Notes under the pieces: model-generated
Seen by the model: the letters and a program-made list of their open reading frames with translations, nothing else
What the model was told of the DNA's origin: nothing
Databases searched by the model: none
Program-made: the position numbers and the translations under genes
Shown: piece by piece, positions 1-8,757 of the stretch
Layout of the letters: each line of letters begins with the position of its first letter
Position numbering within the stretch: position 1 is the stretch's first letter
From: Treponema_I sp045631425
Lineage (GTDB): Bacteria; Spirochaetota; Spirochaetia; Treponematales; Treponemataceae
NCBI GenBank assembly: GCA_045631425.1
Contig: JAZQUR010000101.1
Location: 1-27,260 of the forward strand
DNA length: 27,260 nucleotides
Direction: 5' to 3'

Positions 1-157
1 TTTTATTAAACAAATTTAAAAAAAATGTAATTTTAGTGCAACATTATTTTAAAATATGTGTCTAAAAAATATAGATTTTTTTTGAAATCTTTAGCTAGTT
101 ATATACCAAAAATGAACTTAGATAAGTTTCAAAAAGTTTAATTTTTTAGGAGTTTTT

Positions 158-1099
158 ATGAAACCAGTTATTCCAGTGTTTTTTGCAACTGACAACAACT
201 ATGCGCCTTTCGTGGCTATTACACTTGAATCAATCTTAGAAAATTGTTCAAAAGACTATTTTTATCATTTTCATGTTTTAACTACTGATTTGGACAAAGC
301 CTACGAAGAAAAGTTAAAAACTTACGAGTCAGAGGATGTGAAAATTGAGTTCATTTCTTTGCGGGAAACTTTAACAAAAATCAAAGTTAAATTTCACTTA
401 CGGGATTATTACTCAATCGAAACTTACTACAGATTTTTTATTGCAAATATGTATCCACAATATGACAAAGTTCTATATATGGATTGTGATATTGTTGTTT
501 TGGGTGATATTGCAGAATTGTACAATAATGACATTACCAACTTGTACTTAGCTGCTTCTCCAGAAGAAGTTATGGCTGAAGTAAAAGTTTTTGGTGATTA
601 TGTAGAAAAAGCTTTGGATGTTCCTGTTCCAGAATATTTTAATGCTGGTATCATGGTTATGAATCTTGCTGAATTTCGAAAAGATAACATCGAAAAGAAA
701 TTCTTTGAAATGATAAATAGATTTAGATTCCGCGTTACTCAAGATGAAGATTATCTAAATGTTTTGTGTAAGGGAAAAACTAAGATTTTGGATTTAGGTT
801 GGAATAAAACAGCATTCAAAAACGATAAATTCGATGATAAAAATCTAAAACTTATTCACTACAAGATTAACTGGAAGCCTTGGAAAAACAGAAACGTTCT
901 TTATGAAGAATATTTCTGGAATTATGCAAAAAAAACTGAATTCTATGATTTGATTAGACAAAAATTAGAAGATTACACTGATGCGCAACGTGAACGAGAT
1001 GAAGTTGCTTATCAAAATCTAGTTCAAATGGCTATTGATGATATGGCTGATCCATACAATTACAAAAATATGATGGATAAAGAAAAAGGGGAACAATAA
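158..1099 (+). CDS. Family 8 glycosyltransferase
   Basis: A cytoplasmic GT8-type glycosyltransferase of 313 residues, a usual length for the family, expected to move a sugar from a nucleotide-sugar to a lipid or glycan acceptor. The N-terminus (PVFFATDNNYAPF) matches the nucleotide-binding start of GT8 proteins. The DCD at residues 109-111 is the metal-binding DxD motif. FNAGIMVMNL near residue 161 and HYKINWKPW near residue 236 match later conserved GT8 blocks. The start is supported by AGGAG about 6 bases upstream of the ATG. The next gene overlaps its stop codon by one base, so the two are probably translationally coupled. The acyltransferases downstream suggest a glycolipid product, but donor and acceptor cannot be read from the sequence. 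Confidence 0.9.
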   Translation: MKPVIPVFFATDNNYAPFVAITLESILENCSKDYFYHFHVLTTDLDKAYEEKLKTYESEDVKIEFISLRETLTKIKVKFHLRDYYSIETYYRFFIANMYPQYDKVLYMDCDIVVLGDIAELYNNDITNLYLAASPEEVMAEVKVFGDYVEKALDVPVPEYFNAGIMVMNLAEFRKDNIEKKFFEMINRFRFRVTQDEDYLNVLCKGKTKILDLGWNKTAFKNDKFDDKNLKLIHYKINWKPWKNRNVLYEEYFWNYAKKTEFYDLIRQKLEDYTDAQRERDEVAYQNLVQMAIDDMADPYNYKNMMDKEKGEQ

Positions 1100-1950
1100 T
1101 GGAAAAATCACAAGACAGATTAAATATTCTAAAAAAGATTGATGAATACGAATTAAAAGGTTGGTTTTCAAAGGACGTTGAGGATGACCCACCAACAATT
1201 CCTCTTATGCCAGATGATGTAGATTACCTTTGTGAAAAGTTTTCTAGCAAAATCAAAATGAAGTTTGCAAATTCTTGTGCAAGATTACACATTAAAAAAC
1301 TTATGAAAAATAAACAGTTAATCATCAAGGAAACTGTTGGTTTAGAAAACTATATTCCGCTTGCAAAAGAAGCTGGGGTTATTACTTGTAATCACTTTAA
1401 CGCATTTGATAACTTTGCAATTTACAAAGCTCTAGAAAAATATATTAACAACCGCGAGTTGTACAAGGTTTGTCGCGAAGGAAACTTTACTTCTTTTCCT
1501 GGTTTGTATGGATGGTTTTTCAGAAACTGTAATACTTTGCCATTAAGTAGCAATATTGGGACAATGAAAAAGTTTTTAAAATCTGTAAAAGTGTTATTGG
1601 AAAGAAAAGAGAAAATTCTTATTTATCCAGAACAAGGAATGTGGTGGAACTATAGAAAACCACGACCAACAGAACCTGGCGCATACAAAATTGCTGCTAT
1701 GAACAAAGTGCCAATTATCCCGCTATTTATCACAATGAATGATTCTGATATTATTGGTGGTGATGGATTTCCTGTTCAAGAGTACACTATTCATATCATG
1801 CCACCAATTTATCCAAAAGAAGAATTGGGAACAAAAGAAAACTGTGAATATCTAAAAGACGAAAATTACAGAGTTTGTAAAGAAGTGTATGAAAGAGTTT
1901 ACGGTATTCCTCTTGTTTATGACGGGAAAAATTATACAGACGTAAAATAG
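1099..1950 (+). CDS. PlsC-like lysophospholipid acyltransferase
   Basis: A 283-residue acyltransferase of the PlsC/LPLAT fold, which transfers a fatty acyl group to a glycerolipid or related lipid hydroxyl at the inner face of the membrane. The catalytic HX4D motif is NHFNAFD (His99, Asp104). The phosphate-binding EG motif appears as YPEQG (Glu178, Gly180), followed by a GAYKIAAMNKVPIIP block like the family's last conserved motif. It begins at an ATG overlapping the TAA of the glycosyltransferase gene (TAATG) and is followed 24 bases later by a CrtO-like gene. Both neighbours fit a glycolipid or modified-lipid pathway. There is no strong membrane segment, so it is probably peripheral. The natural substrate is not known. 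Confidence 0.85.
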   Translation: MEKSQDRLNILKKIDEYELKGWFSKDVEDDPPTIPLMPDDVDYLCEKFSSKIKMKFANSCARLHIKKLMKNKQLIIKETVGLENYIPLAKEAGVITCNHFNAFDNFAIYKALEKYINNRELYKVCREGNFTSFPGLYGWFFRNCNTLPLSSNIGTMKKFLKSVKVLLERKEKILIYPEQGMWWNYRKPRPTEPGAYKIAAMNKVPIIPLFITMNDSDIIGGDGFPVQEYTIHIMPPIYPKEELGTKENCEYLKDENYRVCKEVYERVYGIPLVYDGKNYTDVK

Positions 1951-1974
1951 CGTTGAAGTTTTTAGGAGGATAAG

Positions 1975-2565
1975 GTGATTTTATACATCGTAGCAATCGC
2001 TGGTGCGAATGTTTTTATGATTTTGTTTGGGATTTTCCATAATGTTTATAATCTAGCAATTTGGCAAATTCTTCTCGCTTCTATTGGTGGAACTGTTGGT
2101 GTAATCGCTATTGATGGTGTGTTTGCTACAATCATCAGAAGATTACCAAATAAATGGTTTGATCATAATGTGAAGTTTCACTTGGTAGGAAAAAAAGAGT
2201 GTAAGCTTTACGAAGCACTAGGCATCAAGCTTTGGAAAGATCATGTTCTTGAACTTGGATGTTTTACATCATTTAGTAAAAAGACTATTGCTGAACCTGA
2301 AAATAAAGAGTACATGGAACGATTTATTTTGGAATGTAATTATGGGATTTGGATTCATATTGCTTGTGTGATTTTAGGCTGGCTTTTGTATTTGTTTTAT
2401 CCACAAAACTTGTATGCATATTTTCCACTACCAATTTGTATTGTAAACGCAATTCTAAATATTTTACCAACTATGATTTTGCGTTATAACGTGCCTCGTC
2501 TTCACAGAATGAGAAATCTTTTAATCAAAAAAGAAGCGCGAGCTGCAAAACTAAATCAAGCTTAA
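1975..2565 (+). CDS. CrtO-like membrane acyltransferase
   Basis: A 196-residue integral membrane protein with about four hydrophobic segments (roughly residues 3-22, 28-50, 124-142 and 148-168). The central block WFDHNVKFH..ECKLYEALGIKLWKD (about 61-90), followed by a conserved Phe-Ser-Lys and a Glu/His pair before the third segment, resembles glycosyl-4,4'-diaponeurosporenoate acyltransferase (CrtO of the staphyloxanthin pathway). That family is also found in many bacteria without carotenoids. It starts at a GTG preceded by AGGAGGA five bases upstream, the best ribosome site in the operon. With the GT8 and PlsC-like genes it makes a sugar-transfer-then-acylation set, which is why I favour a glycolipid acyltransferase. 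The family call is moderate and the substrate is unknown. Confidence 0.6.
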   Translation: MILYIVAIAGANVFMILFGIFHNVYNLAIWQILLASIGGTVGVIAIDGVFATIIRRLPNKWFDHNVKFHLVGKKECKLYEALGIKLWKDHVLELGCFTSFSKKTIAEPENKEYMERFILECNYGIWIHIACVILGWLLYLFYPQNLYAYFPLPICIVNAILNILPTMILRYNVPRLHRMRNLLIKKEARAAKLNQA

Positions 2566-2615
2566 ATCAAAAGGCTGATATAAAAAGGTTAGACTTTTTG
2601 AAGTTATAATCCAAA

Positions 2616-2663
2616 AGAAAAAGGGCAAAAGTTCAATTTGAAAAGAACTTTTGCCCTTTTTTT
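2616..2663. terminator. Bidirectional rho-independent terminator
   Basis: A 12-bp perfect stem pairs 2623-2634 (GGGCAAAAGTTC) with 2645-2656, with a 10-base loop. An A-tract lies on the left and a seven-base T-tract on the right, so it works in both directions between the convergent glycolipid operon and nfnAB. Confidence 0.88.
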
Positions 2664-2712
2664 GTTATAAATCTCAAAACAGAGATAACAAATTACTATC
2701 TCTGTTTATAGT

Positions 2713-4209
2713 TTATTTCAAATAGTTGTTGATGCTTGCTGCAGCTTTGCGGCCTTCACCCATTGCAAGGATAACTGTTGCTGCACCAAGAACGATATCA
2801 CCACCTGCGAATACGTGTGGGATTGATGTTTCTGCTGTTTCATCAACTGTGATATGGCCTTTGTTATCAACTGTTAGACCAGGTGTTGTTTGTGCCATAA
2901 GTGGATTTGATCCGTTTCCTAAAGCAACGATAACTGCATCACATTCGATGTCGTGTTCACTTCCTGGAATAGCAACTGGGCTTCTTCTTCCACTGGCATC
3001 TGGTTCGCCAAGTTCATAAGAAAGAACTGTTACAGATTTTACACGACCGTTTTCATCACCATTGATTTTTACTGGGTTTTCAAGATAACGGAAGTTTACG
3101 CCCTCTTCTTCAGCGTGTGCAACTTCTTCGCGGCGTGCAGGCATTTCTGCTTTTGTACGACGGTAGATAATATCAACTTCTTCTGCGCCTAGACGGTAAC
3201 CCATACGAGCAGCGTCCATTGCTACGTTACCACCACCAACTACTACAACGTGTTTTGCTTCGTAAAGAGGAGTGTCTGAGTGTTCTCGGTCATAAGCTTT
3301 CATCAAGTTTGCACGAGTTAGATATTCGTTTGCACTGAAAACACCGATTAGGTTTTCACCTTCAATGTTCATAAACTTTGGAAGACCTGCACCTGTTCCG
3401 ATAAATGCAGCATCGAAACCAGCTTCGCTTAATAGTTGAGGTAGAGTTCCTGTGCGACCAACTAAGAAGTTAGTGCGGAATTCAACGCCCATTTGTTTTA
3501 GCATATCGATTTCTTTTGCTACGATAGCTTTTGGCAAACGGAATTCAGGGATACCGTAAACCATAACACCACCAGCTTTGTGGAATGCTTCAAAAACTGT
3601 TACGCTGTGACCAGCACGGCGAACATCAGCTGCAACTGTTAGACCAGCAGGGCCTGAACCAATAATTGCAACTTTTTTTCCTGTTTCTGGAGCAACTTCT
3701 GGAACTGTTTGAAGATTGTTTTCTCTTTCAAAGTCGGCACAGAATCTTTCTAGACGCCCGATAGAAACTGCTTTTTCTGCATCTTTGTATGTTTTTCCAA
3801 CTGTACATTGACCTTGGCATTGTTTTTCTTGAGGACAAACACGACCACAAATTGCTGGAAGAAGGTTAGCTGTTTTAATGATGTCAACAGCAGCTTTGAA
3901 TTCACCTTTTGCAACTTCAGCAAGGAATTGTGGAATTGGAACGTTTACAGGACAACCATTTACACAAGGAGCTGTTTTACATTGTAGACATCTGTTTGCT
4001 TCAACGATAGCTTGTTCTTTTGTGTAACCAAGAGCAACTTCTGTCATAAGTCTTGCTCTTTCTTTTGGTTCACCGGTAGGCATTTCTTGTTGAGGAATTG
4101 CCATTCTGTCTTTTGGAGTTAAAGGACCATTTGCAAGAGTTGCTTGTAGTTTTTCGTATTCTGTTTTAGCACTTGCTGCTAGATTTTCAAAAGAAATATA
4201 TTCACTCAT
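2713..4209 (-). CDS. nfnB: NfnB/GltD-like NADPH-dependent oxidoreductase, large subunit
   Basis: The large subunit of an NADH-dependent ferredoxin:NADP+ oxidoreductase (Nfn), a soluble flavin-based electron-bifurcating enzyme that balances ferredoxin, NADH and NADPH pools in anaerobes. The 498 residues fit the family. Eight N-terminal cysteines (74, 77, 82, 86 and 121, 125, 131, 135) form two 4Fe-4S sites as in GltD-type proteins. GSGPAGL at 184-190 is the FAD-binding motif, GGGNVAMD at 325-332 the NADP(H)-binding motif, and a GGD motif near the C-terminus completes the FAD fold. It overlaps the upstream nfnA by one base (TAATG), the classic nfnAB order. The alternative is the glutamate synthase small subunit, but the partner gene argues for Nfn, also called sulfide dehydrogenase SudAB. 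Confidence 0.9.
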   Translation of the reverse strand: MSEYISFENLAASAKTEYEKLQATLANGPLTPKDRMAIPQQEMPTGEPKERARLMTEVALGYTKEQAIVEANRCLQCKTAPCVNGCPVNVPIPQFLAEVAKGEFKAAVDIIKTANLLPAICGRVCPQEKQCQGQCTVGKTYKDAEKAVSIGRLERFCADFERENNLQTVPEVAPETGKKVAIIGSGPAGLTVAADVRRAGHSVTVFEAFHKAGGVMVYGIPEFRLPKAIVAKEIDMLKQMGVEFRTNFLVGRTGTLPQLLSEAGFDAAFIGTGAGLPKFMNIEGENLIGVFSANEYLTRANLMKAYDREHSDTPLYEAKHVVVVGGGNVAMDAARMGYRLGAEEVDIIYRRTKAEMPARREEVAHAEEEGVNFRYLENPVKINGDENGRVKSVTVLSYELGEPDASGRRSPVAIPGSEHDIECDAVIVALGNGSNPLMAQTTPGLTVDNKGHITVDETAETSIPHVFAGGDIVLGAATVILAMGEGRKAAASINNYLK

Positions 4210-5069
4210 TAGTTTGCTCCCTTTGCAATAGCATCTGCTTGTGCTTCCATTCTACATTTGTGTAAATCTTCGGCTTCTCTTTCTTTGAAAGATTTCATTC
4301 TCATCATCATGTTGTCCCAATCAACTTGATGTCCGTCAAATTCTGGGCCGTCAACACAAACGAATTTTGTTTTACCGCCGATAGAAACACGACATCCACC
4401 ACACATACCAGTTCCGTCAATCATAATTGTGTTTAGAGAAACTGTTGTGAAAATATTGTATGGTTTTGTTGTTAATGCACAGAATTTCATCATGATTGGA
4501 GGTCCGATAGCAACAACTTCTGCTGGAGGACATTGTGATTCACAAAGTTGTTTTAGAGGTTCTGTTACAAGACCCTTTGTTCCAGCAGAACCATCATCTG
4601 TCATAATGTAAAGTTCGTCAGCCAAAGCTCTCATTTCATCTTCGAAAATAAGAAGATCTTTGTTACGAGCACCCATAATTACGATAACTTTGTTTCCTGC
4701 AGCTTTGTGAGCTTGTACGATTGGGTGAAGTGGAGCAACACCGATACCACCACCAACACAAACAACTGTGCCTTTTTTTTCTATGTGAGTAGGATTTCCA
4801 AGTGGTCCTAGAACAGCACCTAACTTGTCTCCTTCGTTTTTTCGTGAAAGTTTAAGAGTTGTAGCACCAACTGCTTGGAAAACAAGTGCAATCCAACCTT
4901 CTTCTGCATTTGCATCTGCAATAGTTAGAGGAACACGTTCTCCGAATTCGATATCAAGTTGAACTAAAACAAATTGACCAGCCTTTCTATTTTTTGCAAT
5001 GTCTGGTGCATTAACTTTAAAGTAAAATACATCAGCAGATAACTGACGTTTCTCAAGGATTGTATACAT
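4209..5069 (-). CDS. nfnA: NfnA/SudB-like FAD and 2Fe-2S subunit
   Basis: The small subunit of the Nfn electron-bifurcating transhydrogenase, related to the dihydroorotate dehydrogenase electron-transfer subunit. The 286 residues hold an FNR-like FAD domain (RVPLTI near 45-50), an NAD-binding region (GGGIGVAPL, 107-115) and a C-terminal 2Fe-2S site with Cys223, Cys226 and Cys238; Asp218 is in position for the unusual Asp ligand described for NfnA. It is first in a two-gene operon with nfnB, from which it is separated by a one-base overlap. A good promoter lies about 36 bases upstream of the start codon. The ribosome site is weak (G-rich run just upstream of the ATG). Confidence 0.9.
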   Translation of the reverse strand: MYTILEKRQLSADVFYFKVNAPDIAKNRKAGQFVLVQLDIEFGERVPLTIADANAEEGWIALVFQAVGATTLKLSRKNEGDKLGAVLGPLGNPTHIEKKGTVVCVGGGIGVAPLHPIVQAHKAAGNKVIVIMGARNKDLLIFEDEMRALADELYIMTDDGSAGTKGLVTEPLKQLCESQCPPAEVVAIGPPIMMKFCALTTKPYNIFTTVSLNTIMIDGTGMCGGCRVSIGGKTKFVCVDGPEFDGHQVDWDNMMMRMKSFKEREAEDLHKCRMEAQADAIAKGAN

Positions 5070-5104
5070 TCCAAACCCCCATAATCTTCCATATATTTTC
5101 TAAA

Positions 5105-5134
5105 ATATTACTGTAAAACTTAAGTATTATTCAA
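5105..5134 (-). promoter_or_regulatory. Promoter of nfnAB
   Basis: On the minus strand TTGAAT (5129-5134) and TAATAT (5105-5110) are separated by 18 bases, a good sigma-70 match. Transcription would start near 5098 and give a short leader of about 30 bases. Confidence 0.6.
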
Positions 5135-5251
5135 GTAGACATTTTGTTAAATTCTGTTAAATTTTTGTATTTTAGTGATTTTTCTTTCGGTTTTGTTGAA
5201 AAAATTGCAAAATAGGATCAACAGATTTTTCTAGAGTACTTTCTTCGAATA

Positions 5252-5284
5252 TGCTATAATCCTCTTATACGATTTACAGAAGGA
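5252..5284 (+). promoter_or_regulatory. Extended -10 promoter and ribosome site of the UDG-like gene
   Basis: TGCTATAAT at 5252-5260 is a consensus -10 box with the TGn extension; no good -35 box is visible, as is common for extended -10 promoters. AGAAGGA at 5278-5284 is the ribosome site, seven bases before the ATG at 5292. Confidence 0.6.
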
Positions 5285-5291
5285 ACAAGAT

Positions 5292-6062
5292 ATGACCCAC
5301 GCTGATTTTTTGAGATTTTGCCAGTTTAGAGATAAGTTTAAAAATCAAATTGAAGAATGGAAAAATCAACTTGCTGGAGAAGAATCAAAAATCAGGGAAG
5401 TTCAAAAATCCTTGGCAACAAAAGACGGTGTTCCAGAATACAGCTTGGACAACATCTTGGTTTATAACAAAGCCTTAGATGATGTTTCAGAAAATGATGA
5501 TATAAAACTGATTTTAATTGGGGATAATCCGGGAAAAGCCGAACAACTATCTGAAAATCAGCGTTACTTGGTGGGTCAAGCTGGAAAAATTGCAGAGGGT
5601 TTTTTTGCTCGAAATCCGGAGCTTGAAACAGATTTTAGAAAAAACGTGATAATTCTAAACAAAACCCCATTTCACACTGCGAAAACTAAAGAATTAGGTG
5701 CTTTTTCAAAAATCATAAAGTCAAATTATGATGAAAATCTTGCAACAAAAATTGATAAAATAATAGAAGAAAGTCAGATTTTTATGGCAGAAGAAACAGC
5801 AAGTCTTGCAAAGGATTTGGGTCTTGAAATTTGGCTTGTGGGATATAGCGAACTAAAGCCAAAGGGGATTTTTAGCATTTACAAGGAAAGTTTAAAATCA
5901 GCCTTTGAAGATTTTGCAAAATCAAAAGTCTATGTTTATCAGCACTTTTCTATGAACAGATTTTTGGTGGATTTGAAAGAATGTAGAGATTCGTCAAAAT
6001 CACTAAAAGAAAACCTTGTGTTAATTGGAGAAAATCATAGAAAAGAGATTTTTGGGATATAG
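5292..6062 (+). CDS. Uracil-DNA glycosylase-like protein
   Basis: A 256-residue protein resembling the uracil-DNA glycosylase superfamily. Residues 77-81 (GDNPG) followed by a polar loop and RYLVGQAGK correspond to the first active-site motif (GxxPG ... G..G). LNKTPFHT at about 122-129 corresponds to the following strand with the uracil-contacting region. YQHFSMNRF near residue 220 sits where the family has its last His motif. The first 60 residues are polar and helical. It starts 7 bases after AGAAGGA and is followed 15 bases later by a B12-binding radical SAM gene. The motif match is loose, so base excision is uncertain; it may be a divergent member with another role. Confidence 0.55.
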   Translation: MTHADFLRFCQFRDKFKNQIEEWKNQLAGEESKIREVQKSLATKDGVPEYSLDNILVYNKALDDVSENDDIKLILIGDNPGKAEQLSENQRYLVGQAGKIAEGFFARNPELETDFRKNVIILNKTPFHTAKTKELGAFSKIIKSNYDENLATKIDKIIEESQIFMAEETASLAKDLGLEIWLVGYSELKPKGIFSIYKESLKSAFEDFAKSKVYVYQHFSMNRFLVDLKECRDSSKSLKENLVLIGENHRKEIFGI

Positions 6063-6077
6063 TATTGGTGAAAAGAA

Positions 6078-7763
6078 ATGAAAAAGATAATTTGTGCAAC
6101 ATTATTAGTTGAAAAATCGCCTCAGGCTTTGCCTTTGGGAGCAGCTTGTATCGCTTCTAGTATAAAAAAATACTGCAAAGATACTGAAACTCTAGTTTTT
6201 TCTCCAACTCAAGAGGATGCTGAATATTTCCAAAAATCCACAGATGAAAAGGCAAAGGTTTTCGTGGAAAAAATTCTGGAATTTGCTGGAAACAAAGCAG
6301 ATGTGGTTTGTCTTTCGGTTTACGTTTGGAATCGCCACATTTTAGAAGAAGCTGGAAAAATCTTAAAATCAAAAGGAATTTTGGTGATTGCAGGCGGTCC
6401 AGAAATTACTGCCAATCCAAGAAGTTTTTCTGGTGCAGATTTTGTGGTTTCTGGAGAAGGGGAAGGCTCAGTTCCAGCTTTGATAAACGAGGCTCTTTAT
6501 GGTGAAAATTCAAATATCAACTTGATAATAGAAGATTGTGGAAATACAAAACTTGCAAAATGGGGAAAAAGTCTTTCTGGCGAAGAGCTAACATCCCCAT
6601 ATCTTGATGGAACAATTGATTTATCAAAATATGAAGGCGCTTTATGGGAACTTGCTCGTGGTTGTCCTTTTAAGTGTTCCTATTGTTATGAAAGTAAGGG
6701 CGAGAAAAAAGTTCGGCTTTTACCAATGGAACGAATCGAAGCTGAGTTAAAACTTTTTGCAGAAAAAGATGTGCCACAAGTTTTCGTTTTGGATCCAACT
6801 TACAACGCAAATAAAGAACGGGCTTTGTCTTTGCTAAAAATGATGGCAAAAATTACCCCAAACACTTTTTATTATTTTGAAGCGCGGGCAGAGTTCATAG
6901 ACAGACAGATTGCAAAGGCATTTACAAAACTTCCATGCGCAGTTCAGTTTGGTTTGCAATCTAGCAATGAAGCTGTGCTAAAAAATGTAAATCGTACTTT
7001 TAACAAAGCTCAATTTACCAAAAATATTAACATTCTCAATGAAGAAGGAGTGATTTTTGGCTTTGACTTGATTTATGGACTTCCCGGGGATAATTTACCA
7101 GGATTTTACAACAGCATTGATTTTGCCCTAAATCTTATGCCAAATAATTTAGAGCTTTTCTGTCTTTCCGTTCTTCCGGGAACAGATTTATTTGACTCTG
7201 CAAAGGGATTTGGCCTTGTTTATGAAGAAAAAGCGCCTTATCACGTGATAGAAACTCCTGGCTTTTCAAAAGATGATATGAAAAAAGCTGCCAAAGTTTC
7301 TGCGGCTTGTAATGTATTTTACAACAAAGGTCGCGCAGTTCCATGGTTTGCTTCTTTGATGAAAGCTCTCCAACTTAAGCCAAGCAAATTTTTCATAGAT
7401 TTTGAAAAATGGTATAGCAAAAAGGGTGATATAGAAACTTTGGCCACAAATTGTGCTTCTCACAAGGATGTGGAAAAGATACAGCTAGACTTTTTGGGTG
7501 AATATTTATCTGGGGGCAAAAAACAATATTTGCTACCAGCAATAGAAAATATAATCAAGTTTAACGGCGCTATTTCCAGAGTAACAGCCGACGGAACAAA
7601 GGAAAACCTAAAACTTGCATATCATCCAGATGATTTAGCATCGCCATACACAATGGATATGGTGTTTTTTGCCAAAAACTGTGGCCGCTTTTCTTGTGAT
7701 GTGGCTATGGGGATGGGAAGTCAGGGTCTTGAGTGGAAAGTTTTGGAGAAAAAGAGACGTTAG
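6078..7763 (+). CDS. B12-binding domain radical SAM protein (DUF4080-like)
   Basis: A 561-residue radical SAM enzyme. Residues 1-140 look like a cobalamin-binding domain: an N-terminal strand with PLGAACIAS, then VIAGGPEITANP and FVVSGEGEG, which are typical of B12-radical SAM proteins. The 4Fe-4S/SAM motif is CPFKCSYC (Cys196, Cys200, Cys203). GLQSSNEAVLKNVNR near 297 and FDLIYGLPGD near 330 are typical of the radical SAM barrel. The C-terminal ~190 residues resemble the DUF4080 extension common in this group. No substrate is established for this family. It is co-directional with, and 15 bases from, the UDG-like gene, and a terminator follows directly. Confidence 0.85.
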   Translation: MKKIICATLLVEKSPQALPLGAACIASSIKKYCKDTETLVFSPTQEDAEYFQKSTDEKAKVFVEKILEFAGNKADVVCLSVYVWNRHILEEAGKILKSKGILVIAGGPEITANPRSFSGADFVVSGEGEGSVPALINEALYGENSNINLIIEDCGNTKLAKWGKSLSGEELTSPYLDGTIDLSKYEGALWELARGCPFKCSYCYESKGEKKVRLLPMERIEAELKLFAEKDVPQVFVLDPTYNANKERALSLLKMMAKITPNTFYYFEARAEFIDRQIAKAFTKLPCAVQFGLQSSNEAVLKNVNRTFNKAQFTKNINILNEEGVIFGFDLIYGLPGDNLPGFYNSIDFALNLMPNNLELFCLSVLPGTDLFDSAKGFGLVYEEKAPYHVIETPGFSKDDMKKAAKVSAACNVFYNKGRAVPWFASLMKALQLKPSKFFIDFEKWYSKKGDIETLATNCASHKDVEKIQLDFLGEYLSGGKKQYLLPAIENIIKFNGAISRVTADGTKENLKLAYHPDDLASPYTMDMVFFAKNCGRFSCDVAMGMGSQGLEWKVLEKKRR

Positions 7764-7765
7764 GG

Positions 7766-7804
7766 AAAAAAAAGAGAGGTCAAAATAACAGACCTCTCTT
7801 TTTT
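7766..7804. terminator. Bidirectional rho-independent terminator
   Basis: GAGAGGTC (ending at 7781) pairs with GACCTCTC starting at 7791, extended on both sides by a long A-run and a T-run. It lies between the convergent radical SAM gene and the DUF975 gene and would serve both. Confidence 0.85.
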
Positions 7805-7806
7805 GT

Positions 7807-8679
7807 TTAGTTATCAGAAACTTTATCTGGATTTACAGAAAAATCTTCAGGTTTAATTATTCCCTTTGCAAGTGCATCTGTTTTTATAAAATGATAGGCA
7901 TTTATTCTTGTAATTGACCAATATGGGGTAATCCATAAAAATCCGATTCCCAAAGAAAGCATACCCAACAAATACCAGCCAATAAAAGATAAATCTAACA
8001 CAAAAAGTTTCCATTTATAATCATTGGTAATAAGTTTACTCAATGTGAGAGCTTTTTTTACACCTAAATTTGGATTATCAGCAAGAAGGTACATTTGCAA
8101 TGAGTATGAATAATATTTTTTGAAAACGAAAAAATAAACAATTAAGGGAATTATAGGTGCAAATAAAGAAGAAATATTTCCTGCTTGTGTAGTTATTTGA
8201 CTCAAAATTTCTGAAATTAGAATTAGTAAGGCAAGAATACCTGCAAAGACAATAAATAACATCATCCAAAGAAATATCCATAAATATTGCCACAAAAATC
8301 CTAAAATACCTTTTTTCCAATATTTAAATCCGCTATAAAAAGTTGTAAAAGTTGTGTTTTCTTTATTTAACTTTATTTGATTGTGGAAATATAGTACAAC
8401 ATACATAATGATTGGAAAAAGCGTAAAACAGGCAATGCAGTAAAGAAACAATCTTATATAAAGGAAAGCGTTTCCAACAACATAAGGATTAAAAATAAAT
8501 TCCCAAGGATAGAAAATTCCTATAAAAACAAAGGAAATAGCCATTATTATCAAAGAGGATAAAACAGGAACTTTCCAATTTCCTTTCAATAAGGCTTTAG
8601 CTTCATTTTTAAATGATTTTCGAGACCAATCACCTGATTTTTTTTCAACTGGTAGATTTTCAACATTTTCTGAATCCAT
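7807..8679 (-). CDS. DUF975 family membrane protein
   Basis: A 290-residue integral membrane protein with about six hydrophobic segments. After a charged N-terminus it has KNEAKALLKGNWKVP, the typical opening of DUF975. The conserved later block is present too: MYLLADNPNLGVKKAL, KLITNDYKWKLF, LSFIGWYLLG and GIGFLWITPYW. The function of the family is unknown. The start is fixed by GGAGGT seven bases upstream of the ATG, and a near-consensus promoter (8713-8741) lies in the gap to the preceding ABC transporter gene, so it can be transcribed alone. Confidence 0.85.
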   Translation of the reverse strand: MDSENVENLPVEKKSGDWSRKSFKNEAKALLKGNWKVPVLSSLIIMAISFVFIGIFYPWEFIFNPYVVGNAFLYIRLFLYCIACFTLFPIIMYVVLYFHNQIKLNKENTTFTTFYSGFKYWKKGILGFLWQYLWIFLWMMLFIVFAGILALLILISEILSQITTQAGNISSLFAPIIPLIVYFFVFKKYYSYSLQMYLLADNPNLGVKKALTLSKLITNDYKWKLFVLDLSFIGWYLLGMLSLGIGFLWITPYWSITRINAYHFIKTDALAKGIIKPEDFSVNPDKVSDN

Positions 8680-8712
8680 AAACTTACCTCCAAATATTAA
8701 ATCTATGTAAAA

Positions 8713-8741
8713 AGTATATAAGCGTTGTTATATTTTTTCAA
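8713..8741 (-). promoter_or_regulatory. Promoter of the DUF975 gene
   Basis: Minus-strand TTGAAA (8736-8741) and TATACT (8713-8718) are separated by exactly 17 bases, a strong sigma-70 match, ending 33 bases before the start codon. Confidence 0.7.
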
Positions 8742-8757
8742 GCAAAACATATTTTTA

